From contig CAZIFQ010000005.1 of assembly GCA_964538375.1 (NCBI GenBank), positions 62,001 to 126,000 on the forward strand: DNA of 64,000 bases, given 5' to 3'. The notes below the pieces were generated by a model. The model saw only the letters and a list, made by a program, of their open reading frames with translations, ran no database searches and was not told the DNA's origin. The DNA is from JAUUZQ01 sp964538375 (GTDB lineage: Bacteria > Bacteroidota > Bacteroidia > Bacteroidales > GCA-2748055). Positions 25,563 through 33,050 of the stretch are shown piece after piece; position 1 is the first letter of the stretch; each line of letters begins with the position of its first letter. The position numbers were made by a program, and so were the translations under genes.

Positions 25563-25994
25563 ATGAAACAATTAGTAGTAAGATTTAAAGAGACAGTCAG
25601 CAAATGGGATGATCTTCCCCTGCTGTTTTTTAGGGTCATTTTGGTCATCGGATTTTTTAATCCTGCCATAATGAAAATAGGCAATGTATCCGGAATAGCA
25701 GAATGGTTCGGAAGCATGAACTATCCATTACCAATGATCTCAGCTATACTTGCCACAGTTACCGAGGTTCTTGGTGTAGTATTGCTGGCCCTTGGATTGG
25801 GAACAAGATTAATAGCTGTTCCACTGATGTTTGTGATGCTTGTCGCCATTTTTACTGTGCATCTCTCAAATGGATTTGCTGCGGGAGATAATGGCTACGA
25901 GATTCCACTGTATTATTTTCTGATGCTCTTTGCATTAATGGTGAACGGTGGGGGACGGTTGAGTATGGATTACCTCCTCTTTAAAAAGAATTAG
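25563..25994 (+). CDS. DoxX family membrane protein (HvfD-like)
   Basis: A 143-residue inner-membrane protein with four predicted helices. It has DoxX features: FFRVILVIGFFNPAIMKIG, then GIAEWFGSMNYPLP, EVLGVVLLALGLGTRL and MVNGGGRLSMDYLL. DoxX genes are frequent fourth members of HvfABC operons; the role may be redox or membrane handling of the modified peptide (inference). Its stop codon overlaps the stop of the convergent YESQ-repeat gene by 4 bp. Confidence 0.88.
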   Translation: MKQLVVRFKETVSKWDDLPLLFFRVILVIGFFNPAIMKIGNVSGIAEWFGSMNYPLPMISAILATVTEVLGVVLLALGLGTRLIAVPLMFVMLVAIFTVHLSNGFAAGDNGYEIPLYYFLMLFALMVNGGGRLSMDYLLFKKN

Positions 25995-26332
25995 TTGCCG
26001 TAAAGCACATGTCTCTTATTCACATTTCTCCATCCTGCCTGGCTCTCGTAGTCCACATAATAGATTTTCAGATCCGCCTGTGATTCGTAATTCACAAAGA
26101 ATACCTTCACATCGGCCTGGCTCTCATATTTGACCCAGTAGAATAAGCCATCTTCATCGGCCTGGGATTCATATTCTACAAAATAGACCTTGAGATCGCA
26201 CTGCGATTCGTATTTCACAGCGTAGAGTTTTACATCTGCCTGCGACTCATAGTCTACTTTGTACACTTTCTGTGCATTCAGTGAAAAGCTCAATAAGGAA
26301 AGTGCTAAACATGCTAGTATATATCTTTTCAT
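25991..26332 (-). CDS. YESQ-repeat secreted protein (DUF6150 / septoil-knot-like)
   Basis: A 113-residue protein with a signal peptide (ending SLNAQ) and six copies of a ~12-14 residue beta unit V-x-Y-E-S-Q-[AC]-D-x-K-[VI]-[YF]. They begin VDYESQADVK, VKYESQCDLK, VEYESQAD, VKYESQADVK, VNYESQADLK and VDYESQAG. I recall this repeat from the DUF6150 family, described in Pfam as a 7(1) septoil-knot domain; that name is from memory. The unit is strictly periodic with one longer unit (the third). Function is unknown; the periplasm or cell surface is the likely location. It is convergent with the RiPP operon and need not be part of it. Confidence 0.8.
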   Translation of the reverse strand: MKRYILACLALSLLSFSLNAQKVYKVDYESQADVKLYAVKYESQCDLKVYFVEYESQADEDGLFYWVKYESQADVKVFFVNYESQADLKIYYVDYESQAGWRNVNKRHVLYGN

Positions 26333-26636
26333 ATTTTCTTTTTCTACTTAAACGCAAAAAACCTGCCAGAACAGAGTACGGATTCTCCTGCTCACTAAAA
26401 ACCGGAAGTGTTCATAAATTATTTTCAAAGTTCTTGACAAGAATTGTGAAATATTCTATTTTTAAATAGTTTAGTTATCAAGTTGTTAAAAGAGGTTAAT
26501 TACGTAATTAATTACGTAATTAATTATGTAATTAAAGTTTGAAGAAAGGTTTATGGGTTAAATGGGATAATGTATTAATAGTGTTGGGACTTATCCATTA
26601 AATCATTTAACCCTTAAACCCTAAAATCCTTACTCC
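26333..26636. other. Gene-poor gap with AT-rich palindromic array
   Basis: This ~300-bp gap between the YESQ-repeat gene and the AbrB-like gene contains the 40-bp palindromic array at 26496-26535. It also holds a 3' end ATTTAACCCTTAAACCC that recurs at 32.07 kb. I see no other gene in it. Confidence 0.6.
26496..26535. repeat. 12-bp palindromic tandem repeat, possible operator
   Basis: Three tandem 12-bp units TTACGTAATTAA (the third with T for C), together TTAATTACGTAATTAA palindromes overlapping head to tail. The self-complementary units and position 100 bp upstream of a small AbrB-like gene suggest binding sites for that protein. Confidence 0.6.
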
Positions 26637-26816
26637 ATGGCAAGAAGAAAACTATCAGAAAGAAACACCCGGAGCATCACTAAGGTCGGAAACAAAAGCT
26701 ATGCTGTAACCATTCCCATCGAATTTATCAGGGAACTGGGATGGAAGGAGAAGCAAAAAGTCAATGTGAATATCAAGGGAGGTAAAGTGGTTATTTCCGA
26801 CTGGGAAAAGGATTAG
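26637..26816 (+). CDS. AbrB/SpoVT-type small DNA-binding protein
   Basis: A 59-residue gene too short for standard ORF lists. The product, rich in Lys/Arg at its start (MARRKLSERNTRSITKVGN), has the swapped-hairpin AbrB/MazE signature SYAVTIPIEFIRELGW followed by VNVNIKGGKVVISDW. Such proteins are transition-state-type regulators or antitoxins. No toxin gene (mRNA interferase or PIN) follows, because the next frame is a broken outer-membrane gene, so an antitoxin role is not supported. It may repress itself through the palindromic array upstream. Confidence 0.75.
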   Translation: MARRKLSERNTRSITKVGNKSYAVTIPIEFIRELGWKEKQKVNVNIKGGKVVISDWEKD

Positions 26817-26842
26817 TTCATTTGTAAAGTGCAAATATAGGA

Positions 26843-27227
26843 ATGATGAAAAAAATATTTATTGTTCTTGGAATGTTGATGGCGGTCCAGGGATACGGAC
26901 AATTAAATTCTATTGGATTGCATGCCGGATTTGGATCAGATAAAGTCAGGAATCCCTATGAATTCAGGATGAAACCGGTATTTGAGCTGGGGGTAATTTA
27001 CAACCAGCCGATATTCTTTAACCTGAGCATGGAGGTAAATGCCGGGTTTAATTCCCAGCGCATCATCACGGTATGAAGCTATCTCTCCTTTCATCGAAGT
27101 GCTCTCCATGAGAAACATCACTCCCAGGTTTACCTCAGGTACCGAAGACCTCCGGTTCAGCAGATGGATGATCAGGTTGGGTGTGGCCTATGTCTTTAGC
27201 CCGGGCATGACGAATCCATTTTATTAG
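26843..27227 (+). pseudogene. Frameshifted outer-membrane beta-barrel gene
   Basis: The first frame (26843-27076) encodes a signal peptide (ending GYGQ) and beta-strands SIGLHAGFGSDK and FELGVIYNQPIFFNLSMEVN, and ends soon after GFNSQRI at 27076. The second frame continues with a matching barrel end: ISPFIEVLSMRNI ... RLGVAYVFSPG, to 27227. A one-frame jump near 27065-27075 would join them into about 125 residues, shorter than usual for these barrels (~200), so a deletion may also have occurred. A sequencing error is possible. Confidence 0.6.
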
Positions 27228-27228
27228 A

Positions 27229-28908
27229 TTATTCAAATAATGGAGGGTGCATTTCATCAAACTCCGTGGCATCCTGGTAGGCCTGTGCTACAGCGAGAAT
27301 GGTTCCTTCATCAAATAAATTTCCCAGGAAACTGATGCTGGTTGGGGTCCCTTTTTTTGTGAACCCATTGGGAAGTACAACAACGGGATGACCTGTCATG
27401 TTGGTTGCCGGAAGTTGTGTTCCTCCGAAACTTGGAACCACTACCACATCATAATCCTGCATAATCTTGTTGTAATCTTCAATAAGCAGCGTCCTTATTC
27501 TATTGGCCTGGATATATTCCACAGCAGGCATAAAACGAGCGGCCCTGAAAAGCGCTGGCCAGGCATATTTCCCTTGTTGCACCAACAACGAATCCCTGTT
27601 CGAACGAGTAAGTTCATCGAAAGCAGCGGCTCCTTCAGCCAGGAGGATATTTGTCATGGCATCAATGGGGAAATCCATATCCAGGTCAACAGGTTCCAGT
27701 TTTGCACCCAGTTTTTTTAGTGTGGCTAACGCTTTTTTGTCCTGCTTCTTAAATATATCATCTTCATCAAAGCAAGTTTTAAGATAGCCGATACGCAGTT
27801 GAGTCAGATCCACCTCTTTGTATGAAAATCCAGCCGGTATTATAGTATTGTCCATCCCGTCTTCGCCTCGTATTGCATCAAAAACGATGGCGCAGTCGTG
27901 TGCACTTCGGCAGATAGGCCCTGCCTTATCCATACTCCAGCTGAGAGCCATGGCTCCGTAACGCGAAACACGACCATACGTGGGTCTCAATCCTGTAGCA
28001 CCGCATCTCGTTGATGGGGAGACAATAGACCCGTAGGTCTCGGTTCCGATGGCAAAAGGTACAAGTCCCGCAGCAGTTGCAGCAGAAGATCCAGCTGATG
28101 ATCCGCTGGATCCCTGGTTGAGGTTCCATGGATTACGGGTGGTATCTGCAAACCATACATCTCCCATGGCAAGTGCACCAAGTGTAAGCTTAGCGATGAG
28201 TATGGCCCCGGCATCTTCCAGCTTGGCTGTGACACCCGACTTCACATCAAGCACCTGGTCTTTGTATGCTTCCGCTCCCCATGTGGTTGGATAGCCCGGA
28301 AAAGCAAACAGATCTTTAATTCCATAGGGAATTCCATGCAGTATTCCCCTGTCCTTACCCGCTGCCAGCTCTTCATCCATTTTTACGGCTTGTTGCATGG
28401 CATAGTCTTCGGTCAGGGTAATCACGCAATGTAGCTTCGGATCATTCTCCTTCAGCCGCTTCAGATAATAATTCGTTAATTCAGCTGATGAAACCTTCCC
28501 GGAACGAAGCATAGCTGCCAGCTCTGTGATGGAAAGAAAAGCAAATACTCCGTCAATATCCTGGTATACAGTTAGTTTAGGGATGTCCCAATCCATTTTA
28601 CCATTTTCTGGAGGCACCTCAAATCCCATAGGTAGCGGATTAAAATGCAAGGCCGGTACCACATTATTGGGAAGTGCGACTTCACGGTAAGCATGGTATG
28701 CTTCCATATATTCACCCAGGGATTCTTTAATCATTTCCATTTCTTTCTCATCGAAATCAATATCCATTGGATTCATGGCAAAATAGCTAGAGTCTACGTT
28801 ATATTCAACAGTTGGTTCTTTTGTGGTGTCTGGTTTACAGGCAAAAATCGATAAGGTGATAGCCACGAGAAGCAAAGCTGTGATTCGGAGTGTGGAGAAA
28901 TGTTTCAT
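27229..28908 (-). CDS. Lipoprotein amidase (amidase signature family)
   Basis: A 559-residue periplasmic or outer-membrane lipoprotein (signal peptide with Cys24 in SIFACKP) with an amidase-signature domain. The Ser-cisSer-Lys triad is visible: Lys in ILIAKLTLGALAMG, the Gly/Ser-rich GSSGSSAGSSAATAAGL, and the nucleophile loop GTETYGSIVSPS. The N-terminal ~140 residues precede the signature and include LTNYYLKRLKENDPKLHCV, usual in this family. It resembles exported amidases and the GatA fold, but being exported it is not the tRNA amidotransferase. The substrate amide is unknown. Confidence 0.92.
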   Translation of the reverse strand: MKHFSTLRITALLLVAITLSIFACKPDTTKEPTVEYNVDSSYFAMNPMDIDFDEKEMEMIKESLGEYMEAYHAYREVALPNNVVPALHFNPLPMGFEVPPENGKMDWDIPKLTVYQDIDGVFAFLSITELAAMLRSGKVSSAELTNYYLKRLKENDPKLHCVITLTEDYAMQQAVKMDEELAAGKDRGILHGIPYGIKDLFAFPGYPTTWGAEAYKDQVLDVKSGVTAKLEDAGAILIAKLTLGALAMGDVWFADTTRNPWNLNQGSSGSSAGSSAATAAGLVPFAIGTETYGSIVSPSTRCGATGLRPTYGRVSRYGAMALSWSMDKAGPICRSAHDCAIVFDAIRGEDGMDNTIIPAGFSYKEVDLTQLRIGYLKTCFDEDDIFKKQDKKALATLKKLGAKLEPVDLDMDFPIDAMTNILLAEGAAAFDELTRSNRDSLLVQQGKYAWPALFRAARFMPAVEYIQANRIRTLLIEDYNKIMQDYDVVVVPSFGGTQLPATNMTGHPVVVLPNGFTKKGTPTSISFLGNLFDEGTILAVAQAYQDATEFDEMHPPLFE

Positions 28909-29086
28909 AACTTGAAATTAATGAATTAATGAGGTAAGATAATGAAAAGTGAGTAGAGTTGAGGAAATTGCCAGGAGTCCCTGGAGTGTCAAGTGTACCT
29001 TGATTACTTCGTCTACATGGAATTGGGGGGGGAGGTGGATTGGTATTTAGCTAGTTTTTCAAGAATAAAAAAATGTGAATAATCAC

Positions 29087-29117
29087 TTTGCATATTCAAA
29101 CAATAAATTTATATTTG
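29087..29117 (+). promoter_or_regulatory. Promoter of tRNA-Val
   Basis: TTTG (29087-29090), a 19-bp spacer and TATATTTG (29110-29117) match the Bacteroidota -33/-7 consensus TTTG...TAnnTTTG exactly. The tRNA begins 12 bp downstream, a suitable distance for a start at about 29124. Confidence 0.85.
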
Positions 29118-29128
29118 CATCCGCTTTT

Positions 29129-29203
29129 GGGAGCTTAGCTCAGTTGGTTCAGAGCACTTGGTTTACACCCAAGGGGTCACTGGTTCGAATCCAGTAGTTC
29201 CCA
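29129..29203 (+). tRNA. tRNA-Val (anticodon TAC)
   Basis: Canonical cloverleaf of 75 nt. The acceptor stem GGGAGCT/AGTTCCC has one G-T pair, the D-arm is AGCTCAGTTGGTTCAGAGC, the anticodon stem is CTTGG/CCAAG with loop TTTACAC (anticodon TAC at 29164-29166), and the T-arm contains GGTTCGAATCC. CCA is not encoded in full. A matching promoter lies upstream and a terminator downstream, so it is a single-gene unit. Confidence 0.97.
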
Positions 29204-29214
29204 CAACACTTTAG

Positions 29215-29250
29215 AAACCCAATTCGCATCGCGAATTGGGTTTTTCTTTT
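29215..29250 (+). terminator. Rho-independent terminator of tRNA-Val
   Basis: A perfect 13-bp stem (AAACCCAATTCGC / GCGAATTGGGTTT) with a 3-nt loop followed by TTCTTTT, 12 bp after the tRNA. Confidence 0.92.
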
Positions 29251-29329
29251 GCCCAAAACCGTCCTTAGCTTGCTTTCCCCCGCTTGGGCTTGTTGCAATA
29301 TTCTGCATGCAATTGTGGTTTATAATCAT

Positions 29330-29782
29330 ATGAAGCAGCGCCTAGTCATTTTACTCCTGTTCTTAACCATCAGCTCATTGTTTGGGCAGACCACTTTCTA
29401 CGACTCGCTTTCCTCCGCTGCAATAGATCTCACAAATGACCGCGTGGTATACGATCCGGCATACTATAGCATCGAGTATCCCGGAAACTGGGGGCTCACA
29501 CGTACCGATAAAAATATCGACCATCGCAGGGTACCCAACCTGATGGTATTTTTTGCACATCATGGCGAGGAGAAAATCATAAGTTGTAATCCCGATGATT
29601 ACCTGGCGGGGGATATCGTTTGCTGGGATTTGGGAGGGGGAATAACACATATCGGGATTGTGGTGGACAAGCTGTCTGGCGATGGGAAGCGGAACCTGGT
29701 GGTGCATAATATAGGGGGAGGACAGGTATTGGCGGATTGTTTATTTGACTTTGAAGTAATCGGACATTATCGGTATAAGTAG
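29330..29782 (+). CDS. DUF1287 protein lacking its catalytic segment
   Basis: A secreted protein of 150 residues (start set at Met 29330, MKQRLVILLLFL, signal peptide ending LFGQ). The family (DUF1287, YijF-like, CHAP/NlpC-like fold) normally reads YDPSY...YPxGDVP...GVCTDVVIR...WGLxRPDxNIDHRRVPN. Here VVYDPAYYSIEYPG runs directly into NWGLTRTDKNIDHRRVPN. About 40 residues including the GVCTD cysteine are missing without a frameshift. The remainder (DDYLAGDIVCWDL, THIGIVVDK, VVHNIGGG, VIGHYRYK) is intact. It is probably an inactive derivative. The upstream extension of the ORF overlaps the tRNA terminator and is not coding. Confidence 0.75.
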   Translation: MKQRLVILLLFLTISSLFGQTTFYDSLSSAAIDLTNDRVVYDPAYYSIEYPGNWGLTRTDKNIDHRRVPNLMVFFAHHGEEKIISCNPDDYLAGDIVCWDLGGGITHIGIVVDKLSGDGKRNLVVHNIGGGQVLADCLFDFEVIGHYRYK

Positions 29783-29819
29783 GAGGGATCTCTGAGACTG
29801 CATCCGGGATATTAAGTAA

Positions 29820-30035
29820 GGCGTTTCAAGGACCTTGTTCGTCATTGATAAACAAACTTACTATCCGCTTAGGATCTTAGGGGAAAATTATTCTTCGGAT
29901 GATCCTGAACAAAAGTTTTTTATTGACCAGACGTATTATGATATTCGATTTAATATTGAAATAGATGAACAAATACAATTCAACACTTCAGACAAATCTC
30001 TTTCAGGATACCAGGTAAATCTACGAGAACCTTAA
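29820..30035 (+). pseudogene. 3' remnant of an unidentified conserved protein
   Basis: The frame is open from 29820 (after a stop at 29817) to 30035 with no ATG; only a TTG (29835) could start it. It reads FVIDKQTYYPLRILGENY, FFIDQTYYDIRFN and YQVNLREP, a beta-rich segment that looks like the C-terminus of an outer-membrane or lipoprotein-sorting-like protein. I take it as a 5'-truncated gene. The exact family is not recognised. Confidence 0.4.
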
Positions 30036-30210
30036 GTACGGTACTTCCCTGGTCTCCCCCTCTCCTGTGGCTCCTCCCTTGACTCGCTTTATCAATTTTC
30101 CTACATTTACTTGTAAATCAGGAAACCGCAGTCCGTTCTGCTGCTGATTTTCCGGATTTTTTTATGGATACCGGGTACTCTTTCGAATCTTTTTAAAAGG
30201 AAAAGGAAAA

Positions 30211-30558
30211 ATGGAAATTAAAGTTGAAGAAAATATGATTGTAGAAGATCCCTACTCCGGGCGGATAACGGGCGGGAAATTATTTCTTTTACATCTCGCT
30301 GTGGGGGTATTATATTGGATAATTACAGGACTAACCGGTGATGCTGGTTTTGGAGTTGCAATCTCTTGTATTGCCTTTATATTTTTGTTACGGCCTGCAT
30401 ATGTAAAGCGACTTCATGATATCAATAAACCTGGCATTTATGCGCTTTATTTATTAATACCTGCATTTGATATTGCTTACTTAATCTATCTTTTTGTAGC
30501 AGATGGAACCAAAGGCGAAAACAAATATGGGAAAGATCCAAAGAAGAAGAACAATTAA
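30211..30558 (+). CDS. DUF805 membrane protein
   Basis: A 115-residue inner-membrane protein of the DUF805 family. It has three predicted helices (LFLLHLAVGVLYWIITGL, FGVAISCIAFIFLL, ALYLLIPAFDIAYLIYLF), the conserved arginine-histidine loop VKRLHDINKPG and the terminal DGTKGENKYGKDP. An AAGGAAAAGGA stretch just before the ATG could act as ribosome binding site. The family's function is unknown. Confidence 0.88.
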   Translation: MEIKVEENMIVEDPYSGRITGGKLFLLHLAVGVLYWIITGLTGDAGFGVAISCIAFIFLLRPAYVKRLHDINKPGIYALYLLIPAFDIAYLIYLFVADGTKGENKYGKDPKKKNN

Positions 30559-30645
30559 AATTGCTCAGATTTATACTCTCAGGCAAATGAATATAATTTA
30601 CTTACATATTTAAATGTCTGCAACTTACTTTTATATTTTATTGAC

Positions 30646-31359
30646 ATGCGAAAATTTATCTGCGTCATCACGATTCTGTGCATGTGCATGTGTTTTTCAT
30701 CATTAACAGCACAAAACATAAATTCAAAAGCTTTTTTTTCATGTGAAGTTTTAGCCATAGGGCCGGAATTTGTAACGGGAACGATTGACAATACGCTAAA
30801 ACCGGGAATACGTGTTAACTTATTTACAACGCACATAAGCTCTTATAAGTCACCACATTTCTATTCGGGTATCGATTTTTCTATTTCAACACATATGTTT
30901 GATCCAACTGTCCAGGAAAGAGACATCATGGATCTATACTCGGTTGTCACTACTACGACATCTCAATTTGGAACAACACAAACATCGGAACCCATTGAAG
31001 ATATTCAGATTTCGAGAATGAGTGTAGGTATTCCAATAGGATACCAGGGATTGAACTTAGATCAGAAAATTTCCTTCTTGATGAACATTACACCCATGTA
31101 TTATAGTTTTGGTAACAGTCTTCAGGGAGATGATTACGATATAACTGATTCCGGATTTGGAATCTCTTTTAAAATTGGTTTCGATTACCATTGGGACAAA
31201 GGCATGTATCTCAGGTTGAGTTACACCCATGGAAGCATCCCGGGTTTTGAACTTCCAATTCTTGAAGAATTACGTAGTATATCAGGTCCCGGAACCTATG
31301 GAAATCTGCAAATTGGTCTTGTTTTGACAACTCTTGAAAGAGACTTTCTTCCTCAATAG
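30646..31359 (+). CDS. Hypothetical outer-membrane beta-barrel protein
   Basis: A 237-residue secreted protein. It starts with a Cys-containing signal peptide (ICVITILCMCMCFSSLTAQ, cleavage after Ala), followed by alternating amphipathic strands (IRVNLFTTHI, HFYSGIDFSI, GIPIGYQGL, GISFKIGFDYHW, YLRLSYTHG) and a final strand NLQIGLVLTTL. This is the profile of an 8-10 strand outer-membrane barrel. No named family is recognised, and the neighbours are unrelated. Confidence 0.6.
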   Translation: MRKFICVITILCMCMCFSSLTAQNINSKAFFSCEVLAIGPEFVTGTIDNTLKPGIRVNLFTTHISSYKSPHFYSGIDFSISTHMFDPTVQERDIMDLYSVVTTTTSQFGTTQTSEPIEDIQISRMSVGIPIGYQGLNLDQKISFLMNITPMYYSFGNSLQGDDYDITDSGFGISFKIGFDYHWDKGMYLRLSYTHGSIPGFELPILEELRSISGPGTYGNLQIGLVLTTLERDFLPQ

Positions 31360-31530
31360 ATTGATAATTATTTATAACTTGTATTTTTTAGAGGGAAAAA
31401 TCGAAACTTAAATACTTTAGTGAAATAAAATTCATTGGGCAATAAAAAATAAACACATTTATTCGGACGTTTATTCTAAGTAGTAGCATTTTTTAGCTCT
31501 TATACTTATTTACATATTTCATCAGTACAT

Positions 31531-31947
31531 ATGAATTTTAAGCTTCTATTAGTATTAGTTGGCGCCTTGCTTATCTCCGTTCATTCATGTGAGAAAAAGT
31601 CCACAGCTATCGGCCTGGACGACGAGGTTACGATAAAATTTAACAGGTCGGCCACGCTCTATGATAATAATCAACAGATAGAAATTAGATTTAAAACCCT
31701 GGTTTCGGAATCAAGATGTCCCCCCGGTAAAGTATGTTTTTGGGAAGGAGCTGCAACTATTGAAATTGAAGTAAATAACACTGAGATATTCGAGTTGGTG
31801 ACCTGTCCCAATAAACCGCACTGCCTTACTGCATATTCTGCCAATTACCAGGACTATGATATTGAGCTATTAGCGGTGACCTTTGATAAAGACAGTAATT
31901 ACGGAAAAGAATCAAAATATTCTATTACAATCAAAGTTACGAAGTAA
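31531..31947 (+). CDS. Small lipoprotein with SRCP/VCFWEG motif
   Basis: A 138-residue lipoprotein (lipobox VHSC, Cys20). The mature part is all-beta and contains two disulfide-like pairs: ESRCPPGKVCFWEGAA, a motif (DSRCPxxxxCxWAGxA in many bacterial lipoproteins) of unknown function, and TCPNKPHCLTAYS. Expected at the inner face of the outer membrane or on the surface. No function can be assigned. Confidence 0.7.
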   Translation: MNFKLLLVLVGALLISVHSCEKKSTAIGLDDEVTIKFNRSATLYDNNQQIEIRFKTLVSESRCPPGKVCFWEGAATIEIEVNNTEIFELVTCPNKPHCLTAYSANYQDYDIELLAVTFDKDSNYGKESKYSITIKVTK

Positions 31948-32256
31948 AGCCAGGGGATCAGACATAGATAGGCAAGTCTTGTTCATTTAGCGGGGGTATG
32001 CCTCGGCCCTGCAGCATGATTAATTTTGGTCAGTGATGACTTCATTCTCCCTTTTTATTGTTCCATTATCCCATTTAACCCTTAAACCCTTAAACCCTTC
32101 TCCCCCTCTCAATTTCCCTCTTGACTCGCCTTCCCAAATTTCCTAATTTTACTTGAACACTCGGAAAGCGGAATGCTCTACCCGCGATATAAACGCAATA
32201 ATAACCTAAGCCATAGCCCTTGAGTGAACTTCTACCTTTATTTCAAAATCATTATT
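31948..32256. other. Gene-poor gap with repeats and repeated leader
   Basis: This 309-bp gap contains ATTTAACCCTTAAACCC followed by a second CTTAAACCC (8-bp unit, about 32.07 kb; also at 26.61 kb). From about 32.11 kb it holds a segment TTGACTCGCCTT ... TTTCCTAATTTTACTTG that is a diverged copy of one at about 30.07 kb upstream of the DUF805 gene. No gene is seen. Confidence 0.5.
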
Positions 32257-32925
32257 ATGAAAATATTAAAAAATACTATTAGATTTTTCTGGACAATCCT
32301 ATTGATACCTTTATTGTTTGCTTGTACTTCCGCAGAAGAGCAATGGGGAATTATCAGTCAGAATGACTCAATTCCAGCTTACCTGTCATTCTACGAAAAA
32401 TATCCTGACAATATTTTTGGAGATTCGGCTTTATTAAAGATTGAAAAAGATATTTTTCTGCATTCCAATGAAAGTATTACAAGGAGAGAATTATATGATT
32501 CTTACGAAAAATTTGTCAATAGCTATCCCAGGATCAATGATCTTATTGACGCAGATAATAAGCTTGATTTTCTTAAGCAAAAAGCTGATACGCTTGAGGT
32601 AAGTGGTAAGTTGGTGTCAGAAAGCCATTACTTATCATCAGTGAGCATCACATTAATGCCGGTGTCGGAAGAAGGGAAGGCGGGTCTTTATTTTGACGAC
32701 GGTATCTTCGCAAATCCCAATACTTATCCCGATTCCCTTGGCAATTTTACTATGGTTTTCCACGAAGCTGCTTTAAAGGATATGCCATTTTTTACATTAA
32801 AGCTAAGCATGGGCTATTACGGTGGCAGTTACATATTTGATGAAGAGGGTTTGCCGATCAATATAAAAATTGATAGCAATACGCGTGTCATTGATATTGG
32901 AGATATCAAGTTTTCAATGAAATAG
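32257..32925 (+). CDS. Hypothetical lipoprotein
   Basis: A 222-residue lipoprotein from Met 32257 (MKILKNTIRFFWTILLIPLLFAC, lipobox LFAC). The first third is helical and charged (SFYEKYPDNIFGDSALLKIEKD) and resembles a tetratricopeptide-like or bead-like repeat. The second part is beta-rich with a conserved-looking VSGKLVSESHYLSSVSITL and a final IDIGDIKFSMK, like a carboxypeptidase-regulatory beta-sandwich. No family is recognised. An upstream ORF extension of eleven codons lacks a signal peptide and is rejected. Confidence 0.6.
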   Translation: MKILKNTIRFFWTILLIPLLFACTSAEEQWGIISQNDSIPAYLSFYEKYPDNIFGDSALLKIEKDIFLHSNESITRRELYDSYEKFVNSYPRINDLIDADNKLDFLKQKADTLEVSGKLVSESHYLSSVSITLMPVSEEGKAGLYFDDGIFANPNTYPDSLGNFTMVFHEAALKDMPFFTLKLSMGYYGGSYIFDEEGLPINIKIDSNTRVIDIGDIKFSMK

Positions 32926-33050
32926 GAATTGGTAAAGCAATAAAATTACTGCAGTCAACGCTTGGTTTAGTTTATGCGGGTTTACCTTTGGTGATCACCC
33001 TTCTTCTGGTCTCCAAGTCTCCCAGTCTTCCCCCATACCCTTTTTTTCCT

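Noticed and set aside
26637..27227. AbrB-type antitoxin with toxin partner
   Set aside because: The following frame has a signal peptide and beta-barrel strands, not a toxin fold.
29129..29203. tRNA-Val as integration site of a mobile element
   Set aside because: No integrase or duplicated tRNA 3' end was found in the window, so only a possibility mentioned with the accessory region.
29249..29329. 27-codon extension of the DUF1287 frame
   Set aside because: It overlaps the tRNA terminator and the signal peptide begins at Met 29330.
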